64,000 bases of DNA, taken from Flavobacterium lacustre (GTDB taxonomy: Bacteria; Bacteroidota; Bacteroidia; Flavobacteriales; Flavobacteriaceae). The stretch is from assembly GCF_027474525.2 (NCBI RefSeq), contig NZ_CP114882.2:3348001-3412000 (forward strand). Reading direction: 5' to 3'. A model generated the notes under the pieces. It was not told the origin of the DNA, ran no database searches, and saw nothing but the letters and a program-made list of their open reading frames with translations. A program made the translations under genes and the position numbers. The first letter of the stretch is position 1, and each line of letters starts with the position of its first letter. Of the stretch, positions 26,994-37,370 are shown one piece after another.

Positions 26994-27923
26994 ATGACAC
27001 ATGCTTTAAACATCGTTTGGAATCCCTCTGAAGGTATCGATTTAGGATTTTTTGTAATTCGTTATTACAGTCTAATGTTTGTAATCGCTTTTGGATTAGG
27101 CTGGTACATCATGAAAAATATATTTGACCGTGAAGGCGAATCTATAGACAAATTAGATTCCTTATTCATTTGGACAGTTCTGGCAACTTTAATCGGAGCG
27201 CGTTTGGGACATGTTTTCTTTTATGATTGGGAATATTACAGCAATCATTTATTAGAAATCATTTTGCCTTTCCGATTTACCCCTAATTTTGAATTTACCG
27301 GATATCAGGGTTTAGCGAGTCATGGTGCTGCTATTTCCATCATCATTGCAATGTATTTTTATAGTAAAAATATCTTAAAAAGACCACAATTATGGATTTT
27401 AGACCGAGTGGTTATTCCTGTATCCAGTGGTGCTATTTTTGTACGATTGGGAAACTTTTTTAATTCAGAAATCATTGGACACGAAACCACATCTCCTTTC
27501 GGAATTAAATTTGTAAGAGATCAATTCAGTCCGAGAGATGCTGTCAATGCTACTCAAATTGCCAATCCAAAAGACGCTTATCACGCCATAGCAACCGACC
27601 CAAAATTTGCTTCATTATTAGAGCAGGTTCCGGCTAAACATCCGACTCAGTTGTATGAAGCTTTTTGCTATATTTTTGTGTTTGCCATATTATTTTTCTT
27701 GTATTGGAAAACCGAAAAAAGAAAAAGTTCCGGTTTCCTTTTTGGCCTGTTTCTTATCCTTTTATTTTCCGTACGTATGGTTGTTGAATCTGTAAAAGAA
27801 AGTCAAGGAGGTTTTGAAAGTGCATTAGGATTACTTTCTACAGGACAATGGCTAAGTATTCCTTTTATCCTGATTGGTTTTTACTTTGTTTTTACTGCAG
27901 AAAAACCAGTTGCATCCCTTTAA
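26994..27923 (+). CDS. lgt: Prolipoprotein diacylglyceryl transferase
   Basis: This 309-residue inner membrane protein with about seven membrane segments transfers diacylglycerol from phosphatidylglycerol to the cysteine of prolipoproteins. The Lgt signature RLGNFFNSEIIGHETTSPFGI is near residues 152-172, with the phosphatidylglycerol-binding Arg. Other family marks are FVIRYYSLMFVIAFGLGWY near the start, GARLGHVFFYDWEYY, YQGLASHGAAISI, and KHPTQLYEAFCY. Several lipoprotein substrates are encoded in this window. It lies 65 bases downstream of yidD and ends at a bidirectional terminator. Confidence 0.95.
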   Translation: MTHALNIVWNPSEGIDLGFFVIRYYSLMFVIAFGLGWYIMKNIFDREGESIDKLDSLFIWTVLATLIGARLGHVFFYDWEYYSNHLLEIILPFRFTPNFEFTGYQGLASHGAAISIIIAMYFYSKNILKRPQLWILDRVVIPVSSGAIFVRLGNFFNSEIIGHETTSPFGIKFVRDQFSPRDAVNATQIANPKDAYHAIATDPKFASLLEQVPAKHPTQLYEAFCYIFVFAILFFLYWKTEKRKSSGFLFGLFLILLFSVRMVVESVKESQGGFESALGLLSTGQWLSIPFILIGFYFVFTAEKPVASL

Positions 27924-27946
27924 AGTTTACATCAGAACTTAAATTT

Positions 27947-27988
27947 AAAATCGGCAGTTCTTTTGAGAAAAGGAATTGCCGATTTTTA
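27947..27988. terminator. Bidirectional intrinsic terminator between lgt and the barrel gene
   Basis: AAAATCGGCAGTTC and GAATTGCCGATTTT pair (one mismatch) around TTTTGAGAAAAG, with a T-run after. It overlaps the stop codon of the convergent gene at 27986-27988. Confidence 0.8.
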
Positions 27989-28603
27989 ATTTAAAGGGAA
28001 AGTGAGTCCGAATTCTATGTTTTTAGTATTAAACCCTGCATTTGAGCTTTGAATTCCGGCATTAGACACATGCCTGACATTGGACTGAATGTCAAGAGCT
28101 ATATTTTTAACTTTAAATGAAAAACCCATAGCGATACCATCCGAAAAAGCAAAGCCTTTGGATAATCGTTCCGTTTCGGTATTCGTTACCATAGGACCAA
28201 CACTGGCTAAAACATAAACACTTATCGTTTTTGAAATTGGTTTTCTAACCAGAAATCCAAGATTCAAAATATGTTCCTTGATGTTTTTCAAACGCATATA
28301 TTCTTCCCTTTTCCTGATATAATCCGGTTCGTCCGGTTGAACAAAATAAAGATTTAAAAGCTGATGAGATGCAAAATTTAGTTCCGGCTGTACAAACAGT
28401 TCATATTTGAAATGCCTTGTTTGTTTCAAAACATACGAAAACTGTACTTTATAATAATTATTAGAATAGGAATAATTTCTATTTTTAAATTCGTTTCCAA
28501 AACCATGTCTAAATCCAATACTGATATCATTCTTCTTACTTTGGGCATAAAAAGAAAGAAAGCAGAAGAACAAATATCCGCTTAAAATTAATTTTTTACA
28601 CAT
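27986..28603 (-). CDS. Outer membrane beta-barrel protein, uncharacterised
   Basis: The protein has 205 residues with a signal peptide ending SFYAQ (about residue 21). The mature part alternates hydrophobic and polar residues in eight or more strands: NYYKVQFSYVLKQT, FKYELFVQPELNFAS, ILNLGFLVRKPIS, ISVYVLASVGPMV, FAFSDGIAMGFSFKV and a terminal KNIEFGLTFPLN ending in Asn. This is the pattern of small outer membrane barrels such as the acyloxyacyl hydrolase (PagL)-like or porin-family_2 groups. The SNVRHVSNAGIQSSNAGFN segment resembles the PagL/lipid A 3-O-deacylase HxSNAG motif, so a lipid A deacylase-like fold is possible but unproven. It is transcribed alone. Confidence 0.75.
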   Translation of the reverse strand: MCKKLILSGYLFFCFLSFYAQSKKNDISIGFRHGFGNEFKNRNYSYSNNYYKVQFSYVLKQTRHFKYELFVQPELNFASHQLLNLYFVQPDEPDYIRKREEYMRLKNIKEHILNLGFLVRKPISKTISVYVLASVGPMVTNTETERLSKGFAFSDGIAMGFSFKVKNIALDIQSNVRHVSNAGIQSSNAGFNTKNIEFGLTFPLN

Positions 28604-28640
28604 TGATTCTTCATGATTGTTATATTAAAATTCACTAAAA

Positions 28641-28678
28641 CAAAAAAAGCATCTCTTTGAAAAAAGAAATGCTTTTAA
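28641..28678 (-). terminator. Intrinsic terminator after the prolyl oligopeptidase gene
   Basis: AAAAGCATCTCTTT and AAGAAATGCTTTT pair imperfectly around a GAAAA loop, with the A-run on the plus strand giving a U-run in the minus transcript. It lies 18 bases past the stop codon. Confidence 0.7.
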
Positions 28679-28695
28679 AAATTAGCACTAAAATA

Positions 28696-30810
28696 CTATT
28701 TATTTGGCAAAGTATTAAAACCCATGTTGTATAAAGTAAACGCTTGCAAATCTGCAGCTTCTTCAATCGTTTTTGAAACTGGTTTTCCGGCACCATGACC
28801 AGCATTCGTTTCAATACGTATCAAAACTGGATTTTCCCCTGATTGCTTGTCTTGTAATTCAGCAGCAAACTTAAAACTATGCGCAGGAACTACCCTGTCA
28901 TCATGATCGCCTGTCGTTACTAGAGTTGCAGGATATTTTACTTCAGACTTTACATTCTGAACTGGTGAATATCCTTTTAAATACTCAAACATTTCTTTTG
29001 AATCAATAGCCGTACCGTAATCATAAGCCCATCCTGCTCCTGCGGTAAATGTATGATAACGCAACATGTCCATTACACCTACAGCGGGGAGCGCTACTTT
29101 CATCAAATCGGGTCTTTGAGTCATTGTTGCTCCCACTAATAATCCACCGTTAGAGCCTCCTTTTATTGCTAAGAAATCTGAAGAGGTGTATTTTTGGGCA
29201 ATCAAATATTCAGCTGCGGCAATGAAATCGTCAAATACATTTTGTTTTTTCATTTTTGTACCTGCATCATGCCATTTTTTTCCGTATTCGCCACCACCAC
29301 GAAGATTAGCTACTACATAAATCCCTCCCATTTCTAACCAAACTGCATTTGCAATACTAAAGCTTGGCGTCAGGCTCACATTAAATCCGCCATAACCATA
29401 AAGGATTGATGGATTTTTACCATCTAAAGCGACTCCTTTTTTGTGTGTAATAATCATTGGGACTTTTGTTCCGTCTTTGGATGTATAAAAGACTTGTTTC
29501 GAAACGTAATCATCGCTTTTGAAATCTACTTTTGGCTGAACATATACTGTTGAATTTCCTTCCTTTGGCATAAAACGATACGTAGTTCCCGGCGTAGTAT
29601 AATTTGTAAAAGAAAAATACAACTCCTTATCTTTCATTTTTCCACCAAAACCTGATGCGGTACCAATACCCGGCAAGGTAACTTCGCGAATTAATTTGCC
29701 ATTATAATCAAACTGTTTCACAACAGAAACGGCATCTTTCATATAATTTGCAAATATAAAACTAGCTCCTGTTGAAGGTGACAAAACATTTTCGGTTTCC
29801 GGTATTAAATCTTTCCAATTATCAACTGATGGATTATTGGCATCAACGGTAACAATACGTTTGTTTGGTGCACCCAAATTAGTAACAATGAACAATTTTG
29901 AACCAATATTATCTATAACATCCACATCATTCTCAAAACCTTTACTGATTGTAATAATATGACTATTGGTTTGTGTCAGGTCTTTGATATATAATTCATT
30001 ACCTGAAGTGGAATTTGCAGCAGAAATAAACAAATATTGATTGTCCTCAGAAACACTACCACCCACATATCGGCGTTTATCTTTATCCCCAAACACAACT
30101 ACATCTGCACTTTGATTAGTCCCTAATTTATGAAAATACAATTTATGTTCATCGGTTTTGGCTGAAAGCTCACTTCCTTTTGGTTTTTCATAACTAGAAT
30201 AAAAAATCCCTTCATTCCCTTTCCAAGAAAGACCGCTAAATTTTACATCAATCAAATTTTGGTCTATATTTTGTTTAGTTTTTGCATCGATAAAGATTAC
30301 TTTTCTCCAATCGCTACCCGCTTCAGAAATAGAGTAAGCAACCAAAGAACCATCTTTAGAAAAACTAACCGCATCTAAGGAAGTTGTCGCATCCTTTGAA
30401 AAAGTATTCGGATCCAGAAATATTTCCTCTTTTCCAGATGCATCTTTTCTGTATAAAATCGATTGGTTTTGCAAACCATTATTTTTATAATAATAAGTAA
30501 AATCTCCTTCTTTAAAAGGTGCGGAAATTTTTTCATAATTCCATAATTTCTCCATTCGCTCTTTTATGGCATTTCGAAAAGGGATTTTTGACAAATAATC
30601 AAAAGTTACTTTGTTCTCTGCTTTTACCCAAGCTCCCGTTTCTGTTGATTTATCATCTTCAAGCCAGCGATACGGGTCATCTATATTGACACCAAAATAA
30701 TTATCAGTATGGGCCACTTTATCTGTTCTTGGATAAATTAAACCTTTGGACTGTTGACCAAATGAAGCTATTGTTGAAGTCACAAGCATTGTTAATATTA
30801 TTTTTTTCAT
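28696..30810 (-). CDS. Prolyl oligopeptidase family serine peptidase (S9A)
   Basis: The protein has 704 residues from the ATG at 30810. An upstream ATG at 30846 is rejected because it precedes the promoter-like element at 30834-30841. A signal peptide ([20 protein letters not shown]) directs it to the periplasm. A seven-bladed propeller (about 80-410) begins after [12 protein letters not shown], and the alpha/beta-hydrolase domain ends the protein. The catalytic triad is Ser553 in [11 protein letters not shown], Asp638 in DHDDRVVP and His672 in NAGHGAGKP, very close in spacing to mammalian prolyl oligopeptidase. It cleaves short peptides after proline. It is transcribed alone, with a terminator after it. 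Confidence 0.95.
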   Translation of the reverse strand: MKKIILTMLVTSTIASFGQQSKGLIYPRTDKVAHTDNYFGVNIDDPYRWLEDDKSTETGAWVKAENKVTFDYLSKIPFRNAIKERMEKLWNYEKISAPFKEGDFTYYYKNNGLQNQSILYRKDASGKEEIFLDPNTFSKDATTSLDAVSFSKDGSLVAYSISEAGSDWRKVIFIDAKTKQNIDQNLIDVKFSGLSWKGNEGIFYSSYEKPKGSELSAKTDEHKLYFHKLGTNQSADVVVFGDKDKRRYVGGSVSEDNQYLFISAANSTSGNELYIKDLTQTNSHIITISKGFENDVDVIDNIGSKLFIVTNLGAPNKRIVTVDANNPSVDNWKDLIPETENVLSPSTGASFIFANYMKDAVSVVKQFDYNGKLIREVTLPGIGTASGFGGKMKDKELYFSFTNYTTPGTTYRFMPKEGNSTVYVQPKVDFKSDDYVSKQVFYTSKDGTKVPMIITHKKGVALDGKNPSILYGYGGFNVSLTPSFSIANAVWLEMGGIYVVANLRGGGEYGKKWHDAGTKMKKQNVFDDFIAAAEYLIAQKYTSSDFLAIKGGSNGGLLVGATMTQRPDLMKVALPAVGVMDMLRYHTFTAGAGWAYDYGTAIDSKEMFEYLKGYSPVQNVKSEVKYPATLVTTGDHDDRVVPAHSFKFAAELQDKQSGENPVLIRIETNAGHGAGKPVSKTIEEAADLQAFTLYNMGFNTLPNK

Positions 30811-30833
30811 TTTAAAAATAGTTTGAGATAGAA

Positions 30834-30841
30834 CAAAAATA
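30834..30841 (-). promoter_or_regulatory. Bacteroidota -7 element for the prolyl oligopeptidase gene
   Basis: The minus strand reads TATTTTTG, matching TAnnTTTG, 24 bases upstream of the ATG at 30810. The match is in T-rich sequence, so it is weaker evidence than the TATATTTG sites. Confidence 0.35.
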
Positions 30842-30866
30842 GACAAATATTACTTAGATAATTGTT

Positions 30867-30905
30867 AAAAAAAAAGGATTCAACTTTCGTTGAATCCTTT
30901 TTCAT
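30867..30905. terminator. Intrinsic terminator after secDF
   Basis: AAAAAGGATTCAAC and GTTGAATCCTTTTT form a 14-base stem with a TTTC loop. The long A-run on the plus strand is a U-run in the minus transcript. It lies 18 bases past the secDF stop. Confidence 0.9.
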
Positions 30906-30922
30906 ATGATATAATATATATT

Positions 30923-33895
30923 TTATGCTTCTTGATGTTTCTTTTCAATCAAGGCTTTATCCGCTTTAGAAATACTATCCACTAATACCGGAGTAGCAAT
31001 AAATAAAGAAGAATAGGTTCCTACAACAATACCCACCAACATTGCGAAAATAAATCCTCTGATAGACTCACCTCCAAAAACAAACATGGTCAACAATACG
31101 ATAATCATCATCAATGATGTATTTAATGTTCTTGACAAAGTTGTATTAATAGAAGCATTCACAATTTCTTCAAAAGTACCTTTTCGTTTACCCATGATAA
31201 ACTCTCTAATTCTATCGAATACAATAACGGTATCATTCATAGAATATCCAATTACAGTTAAAATCGCAGCGATAAAATGCTGATCCATTTCCATGTGGAA
31301 AGGCATGAATTTATAACATAAAGAGTAAATCCCTAATACAAATATTACGTCATGCGCAACAGCTGCAATCGCACCTAATGAATATTGCCATTTACGGAAT
31401 GAAATCATTAAGTATAAGAAAATAACAGCCATAGCACCAAGAACAGCCCAATATGAATTGGTTTTAATATCCTCAGAAATAGAAGCCCCTACTTTAGAAG
31501 CTTGAAGTACTCCAATTTTTTTACCATCATAAGAATTAATAAATTGATCGTAAGTAGTATTAGTATAATATTTCCCTAATGCTTTATACAATTTCTCATT
31601 TACTTCTTTATCAATATCAACACCTTCTTCTTTAATTTTGTATTTGGTCGTAATTTTCAATTGATTATCATCACCAAAAACTTTAGCTTCAACAGTAGTT
31701 CCAAATTCTGCAGATAATTCTTCAGAAATCTTAGTTGCTTCAACTTCTTTTTCAAATTTCACTTGAAAAGTTCTACCTCCAACAAAATCTACACCTTGAT
31801 CTAATCCGTTTACAAAGAAGATAGACGTCAAACTTACTATTACAACTATAGAAGAGAAAATGTACGTTACTTTTTTCATTCCGATAAAATCAAAATGGAA
31901 GTTTGTAAACCAATTTTTAGTGATAGCAGTAGAGAATGTTAAATCTCCATTTTTAGCAATATTTTTATCAATAAAGATTCTAGCTATAAATATTGAGGTA
32001 AATAATGAAGTTATAATACCAATCAATAATGTTAAAGCAAATCCTTTGATCATTCCTGTTCCAAAAATAAACAAAATCGCTCCAGTTAAAATGTGTGTTA
32101 CATTCGCATCAATGATAGAACGCATTGCACCATGCCAACCGTAAGAAGCCTCAACTGCTTCTGCTAATGTTTTACCTTCACGTAATTCTTCTTTTGCTCT
32201 TTCGTAAATAATAATATTCGCATCTACAGCAGTACCTAATGTTAATACAATACCTGCAATACCTGGCAATGTTAATACAAAACCAAAACTTGCCATGATA
32301 CCAAATAAGAAAAGTAAGTTCAATAATAAAGCAAGATTTGCATACCAACCCGCTTTACCATAATAGAATACCATCCAGATACAAACTAATAAAAATCCAA
32401 CTATTGAAGAAGTTGTTCCTGCATCAATCGCTGCTTGACCTAAGGATGGTCCTACCACTTCTGATTGAATAATATCTGCAGAAGCCGGTAATTTACCCGC
32501 TTTCAATACGTTTGCTAAATCTTTAGTTTCCGTAACATCAAAAACACCTGAAATTTCAGATCTTCCACCAGAAATAGGGCCACTTGATACACCTGGAGCA
32601 GAATATACTACATTATCTAAAACGATAGCAATATTGCTTTTTTGTGTGTAAGCTCTTCCTGTTAATTCTTCCCAAGCTTTAGCACCTTGACCGTTCATTT
32701 GCATAGAAACAGCTGGTTTTCCAGTTTGGTCAAATGTATCACTTGCATCTGTCACAACACCACCGCTCATTGAAGCAACATTATCACGATTTCCTTTCAA
32801 TGCATATAATTCTACTGCATCAATATCTTTAGCTTTAGCATCTTTTATTGTTGTTGGTTTTCCCCAAACAAATTTAGCATAACGTTGGTCAGCTGCCAAT
32901 AAAACTCTAATATCTGCTCTTCTCAAATAACCACCTACAACAGCAGTATCTTTTGGTGCAAAAAGACCTAAAACAGGTCCGCCACCTTGAGCAATAATTT
33001 TATCTAATAAAGGATTATTTCCTGTTTTAGCGGTTGCAGAGTCTTTTGCGTCAGTCAATAAAGCACTCAAAGAGTCTTTCGCAACTGTTTTAGTCGCTAC
33101 TTTATTAATTTCCGTTTTTTTCAATGCCTCATTCGCAGCCATCAAGAAGTTTCCTATTTCCTCTATTTTATAAGTTTCCCAGAACTCTAATTGAGCTGTG
33201 CTTTGTAATAAGTTTTTAATTCTATCTACATCTTTAGCACCAGGAAGTTCTACAAGAATTCTTCCAGACTCTCCTAATTTTTGAATATTAGGTTGTGTTA
33301 CTCCAAATTTATCAATACGTTTTCTTAGTACTCCAAAAGCACTTTCAACTGACTCATTAACTTTTCTTTTGATTACTTTTTGCACTTGTGCATCAGTCAT
33401 CTGAAAATCAATTCCACCTTCACCTTGTAAACTTCTGTTTGCAAAAATATCAGGAGAAGCTAATTTCACACTACCTTTTGAGTTGGCTTCAAACGCTTCG
33501 AAAAACTTATCGATATACGTTTTATTTCCTTCCATGTTTGCAGTTGCATCAGCCAAAGATTTGTTGAAAACCGGATTTTTAGAATTATTAGATAATCCTT
33601 TCAAAATGTCTTTAACAGAAATTTGAAGAATTACATTAATTCCTCCTTCTAAGTCAAGACCTTTGTTGATTTGTTTGTCTTTTACTTCATTGTATGTAAA
33701 ATTTGAAAAACCAAGGTTAAAGACACTTTCTTTACCTATAGAATCTAAATATTTTACTTCTTTTTCAGGATTTCCACCAGCAAAAGATTTTGCATCACTT
33801 GCTACTTTATTTGAAACAAAAGTGAAAGAAAGTTGGTAAATACTTACCAATGCAAATAGAATTGCGAAAAATTTAATAAGTCCTTTATTCTGCAT
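30923..33895 (-). CDS. secDF: Fused protein translocase subunit SecDF
   Basis: The protein has 990 residues. An N-terminal membrane segment is followed by a large periplasmic SecD part (GLDLEGGINVILQI near residue 79, then DRIKNLLQSTAQLEF, and ANVLKAGKLPASADI near 465). Six SecD membrane helices follow (GTAVDANIIIYERAKEEL). SecF then starts near 660 (FDFIGMKKVTYIFSS, DQGVDFVGGRTFQV) and ends with its own helices (IGYSMNDTVIVFDRIRE). SecDF uses the proton gradient to pull exported proteins across the membrane. Fusion of SecD and SecF in one chain is normal in Bacteroidota. An insertion of about 100 residues after the first SecD region (about 260-360) is typical of the phylum. A TATATTTG element sits 126 bases upstream. 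Confidence 0.96.
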   Translation of the reverse strand: MQNKGLIKFFAILFALVSIYQLSFTFVSNKVASDAKSFAGGNPEKEVKYLDSIGKESVFNLGFSNFTYNEVKDKQINKGLDLEGGINVILQISVKDILKGLSNNSKNPVFNKSLADATANMEGNKTYIDKFFEAFEANSKGSVKLASPDIFANRSLQGEGGIDFQMTDAQVQKVIKRKVNESVESAFGVLRKRIDKFGVTQPNIQKLGESGRILVELPGAKDVDRIKNLLQSTAQLEFWETYKIEEIGNFLMAANEALKKTEINKVATKTVAKDSLSALLTDAKDSATAKTGNNPLLDKIIAQGGGPVLGLFAPKDTAVVGGYLRRADIRVLLAADQRYAKFVWGKPTTIKDAKAKDIDAVELYALKGNRDNVASMSGGVVTDASDTFDQTGKPAVSMQMNGQGAKAWEELTGRAYTQKSNIAIVLDNVVYSAPGVSSGPISGGRSEISGVFDVTETKDLANVLKAGKLPASADIIQSEVVGPSLGQAAIDAGTTSSIVGFLLVCIWMVFYYGKAGWYANLALLLNLLFLFGIMASFGFVLTLPGIAGIVLTLGTAVDANIIIYERAKEELREGKTLAEAVEASYGWHGAMRSIIDANVTHILTGAILFIFGTGMIKGFALTLLIGIITSLFTSIFIARIFIDKNIAKNGDLTFSTAITKNWFTNFHFDFIGMKKVTYIFSSIVVIVSLTSIFFVNGLDQGVDFVGGRTFQVKFEKEVEATKISEELSAEFGTTVEAKVFGDDNQLKITTKYKIKEEGVDIDKEVNEKLYKALGKYYTNTTYDQFINSYDGKKIGVLQASKVGASISEDIKTNSYWAVLGAMAVIFLYLMISFRKWQYSLGAIAAVAHDVIFVLGIYSLCYKFMPFHMEMDQHFIAAILTVIGYSMNDTVIVFDRIREFIMGKRKGTFEEIVNASINTTLSRTLNTSLMMIIVLLTMFVFGGESIRGFIFAMLVGIVVGTYSSLFIATPVLVDSISKADKALIEKKHQEA

Positions 33896-34020
33896 TATTA
33901 CTAAAAATTAATTATTTTTATTCATTTATTTTTGATTCAACCCCCATGAAATAAGACTTAACGCTATTTTTTTAATTAAAAAAGAGACATTAAACTAAAC
34001 CTCATTTTTTTTAAACCGAG

Positions 34021-34028
34021 CAAATATA
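34021..34028 (-). promoter_or_regulatory. Bacteroidota -7 element for secDF
   Basis: The minus strand reads TATATTTG, an exact TAnnTTTG match. It predicts an mRNA leader of about 115 bases before the secDF ATG, in AT-rich sequence with no visible structure. Confidence 0.45.
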
Positions 34029-34071
34029 TAATTAAGGAAAAGATTAACCAATTTATTTATTGATTAATCTC

Positions 34072-34105
34072 AAAAAAAAGACTGCAAAAGTGCAGTCTTC
34101 TTTAT
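34072..34105 (-). terminator. Intrinsic terminator after mdh
   Basis: AAGACTGCA and TGCAGTCTT pair around AAAG, with an eight-A run on the plus strand (U-run in the minus transcript), 16 bases past the mdh stop. Confidence 0.85.
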
Positions 34106-34120
34106 ATATGGTATAAAAAT

Positions 34121-35056
34121 TTATGCTAAAACCGCTTTTAGGTCAGCATTCATGTTTCTAACTGCATCGGCACTTTTAGCAAACAAAGCTTTCTCTGCAT
34201 CATTCAATTCAATGTCAAGAATTTGTTCTACTCCATTTTTACCTATAATACAAGGTACACCAATACAAATATCGCTTTGCCCATATTCTCCTTCAAGGAA
34301 AACAGAACAAGCAATCATTTTCTTTTGGTCATTCAAAATACTATCTACTAAGTACGCTACAGATGCTCCTGGCGCATACCAAGCTGAAGTTCCTAAAAGA
34401 CCTGTTAAAGTAGCACCACCAACCATAGTTGAAGCAGCCACTTTGTCTAATTCTTCTTGTGAAAGAAACTCAGAAACAGGAATACCATTGTAAGAAGCTA
34501 ATCTTGTCAATGGAATCATTGTAGTATCACCGTGACCTCCAATAACCATTGCTGAAACATCGTTTGATGGTCTGTCTAATGCTTTTGATAAATAATATCT
34601 GAAACGAGAACTATCTAAAGCTCCTCCCATTCCGATAATTCTGTTTTTAGGTAAACCTGTAGATTTCAATGCTAAATAAGTCATTGTATCCATAGGATTT
34701 GAAACTACCACTACAATTGTATTTGGGGAATGAACCAATACATTTTCAGCAACTGTTTTCACAATTCCTGCATTGATTCCAATTAATTCTTCACGAGTCA
34801 TTCCAGGTTTTCTTGGAATTCCAGATGTAATAACAACTACATCACTATTGGCTGTTTTAGAATAATCATTTGTCACACCTGATACTTTGGTGTTAAAACC
34901 AGTATTAGTAGCACATTGCATAATATCCATAGCTTTACCCTCGGCAAAACCTTCTCTAATATCCAATAATACTACTTCGCTTGCAATTCCTCTATAAGAA
35001 ATTACATCTGCGCAGGTTGCTCCTACATTTCCTGCTCCTACAATGGTAACTTTCAT
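34121..35056 (-). CDS. mdh: Malate dehydrogenase
   Basis: This 311-residue protein is an LDH-like malate dehydrogenase, which oxidises malate to oxaloacetate with NAD in the citric acid cycle. The Rossmann loop VGAGNVGATCADVI is at about 5-18, DIREGFAEGKAMDI at about 32-45, and the substrate arginines lie in SGIPRKPGMTREEL (about 78-91) and near 150. The catalytic His is in GGHGDTTMIPL near residue 174, and VSNPMDTMTYLA is near 120. The absence of a Gln in the specificity loop, where Arg-containing GIPRKPGMTR is found, favours malate over lactate. It lies 55 bases downstream of gyrB on the same strand. Confidence 0.95.
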   Translation of the reverse strand: MKVTIVGAGNVGATCADVISYRGIASEVVLLDIREGFAEGKAMDIMQCATNTGFNTKVSGVTNDYSKTANSDVVVITSGIPRKPGMTREELIGINAGIVKTVAENVLVHSPNTIVVVVSNPMDTMTYLALKSTGLPKNRIIGMGGALDSSRFRYYLSKALDRPSNDVSAMVIGGHGDTTMIPLTRLASYNGIPVSEFLSQEELDKVAASTMVGGATLTGLLGTSAWYAPGASVAYLVDSILNDQKKMIACSVFLEGEYGQSDICIGVPCIIGKNGVEQILDIELNDAEKALFAKSADAVRNMNADLKAVLA

Positions 35057-35111
35057 GATATTTATATATTTATTAATTCTTAAATTTTAAAAATCGTAAT
35101 CAGCCCCTAAT

Positions 35112-37061
<1,950 letters not shown>

Positions 37062-37094
37062 TTAATCTAAAAAATGTAATTTTTGTCTAACACG

Positions 37095-37102
37095 CAAATA
37101 TA
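37095..37102 (-). promoter_or_regulatory. Bacteroidota -7 element for gyrB
   Basis: The minus strand reads TATATTTG, an exact TAnnTTTG match 40 bases upstream of the gyrB ATG. Confidence 0.5.
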
Positions 37103-37308
37103 AGAAAACCGACATGATTTACCGATTTAAATCACATCATAAGTCGTCAAGTTATTAACAAAATTGTCAGTTTATATTACATTTTCGTCAATAATTATAA
37201 TTTAAAAAATGAATTTAAATAAAATAAGAGCACCATTTATAAATCTAAATTCAAGCCCAAGAACGCTATGAATTTTATTTCTTTATTTACGGATTGAATA
37301 AAAAAGAA

Positions 37309-37343
37309 AAAATGGGTTTGTATTAAAAATACAAACCCATTTT
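37309..37343 (-). terminator. Intrinsic terminator of the gatC-gatA-gatB::aspS operon
   Basis: AAAATGGGTTTGTA and TACAAACCCATTTT form a 14-base stem with a short TTAAAAA loop, and an A-run on the plus strand gives a U-run in the minus transcript. It lies 28 bases past the stop. Confidence 0.88.
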
Positions 37344-37370
37344 AGGAATAATTATAGATTATAAAATCTA

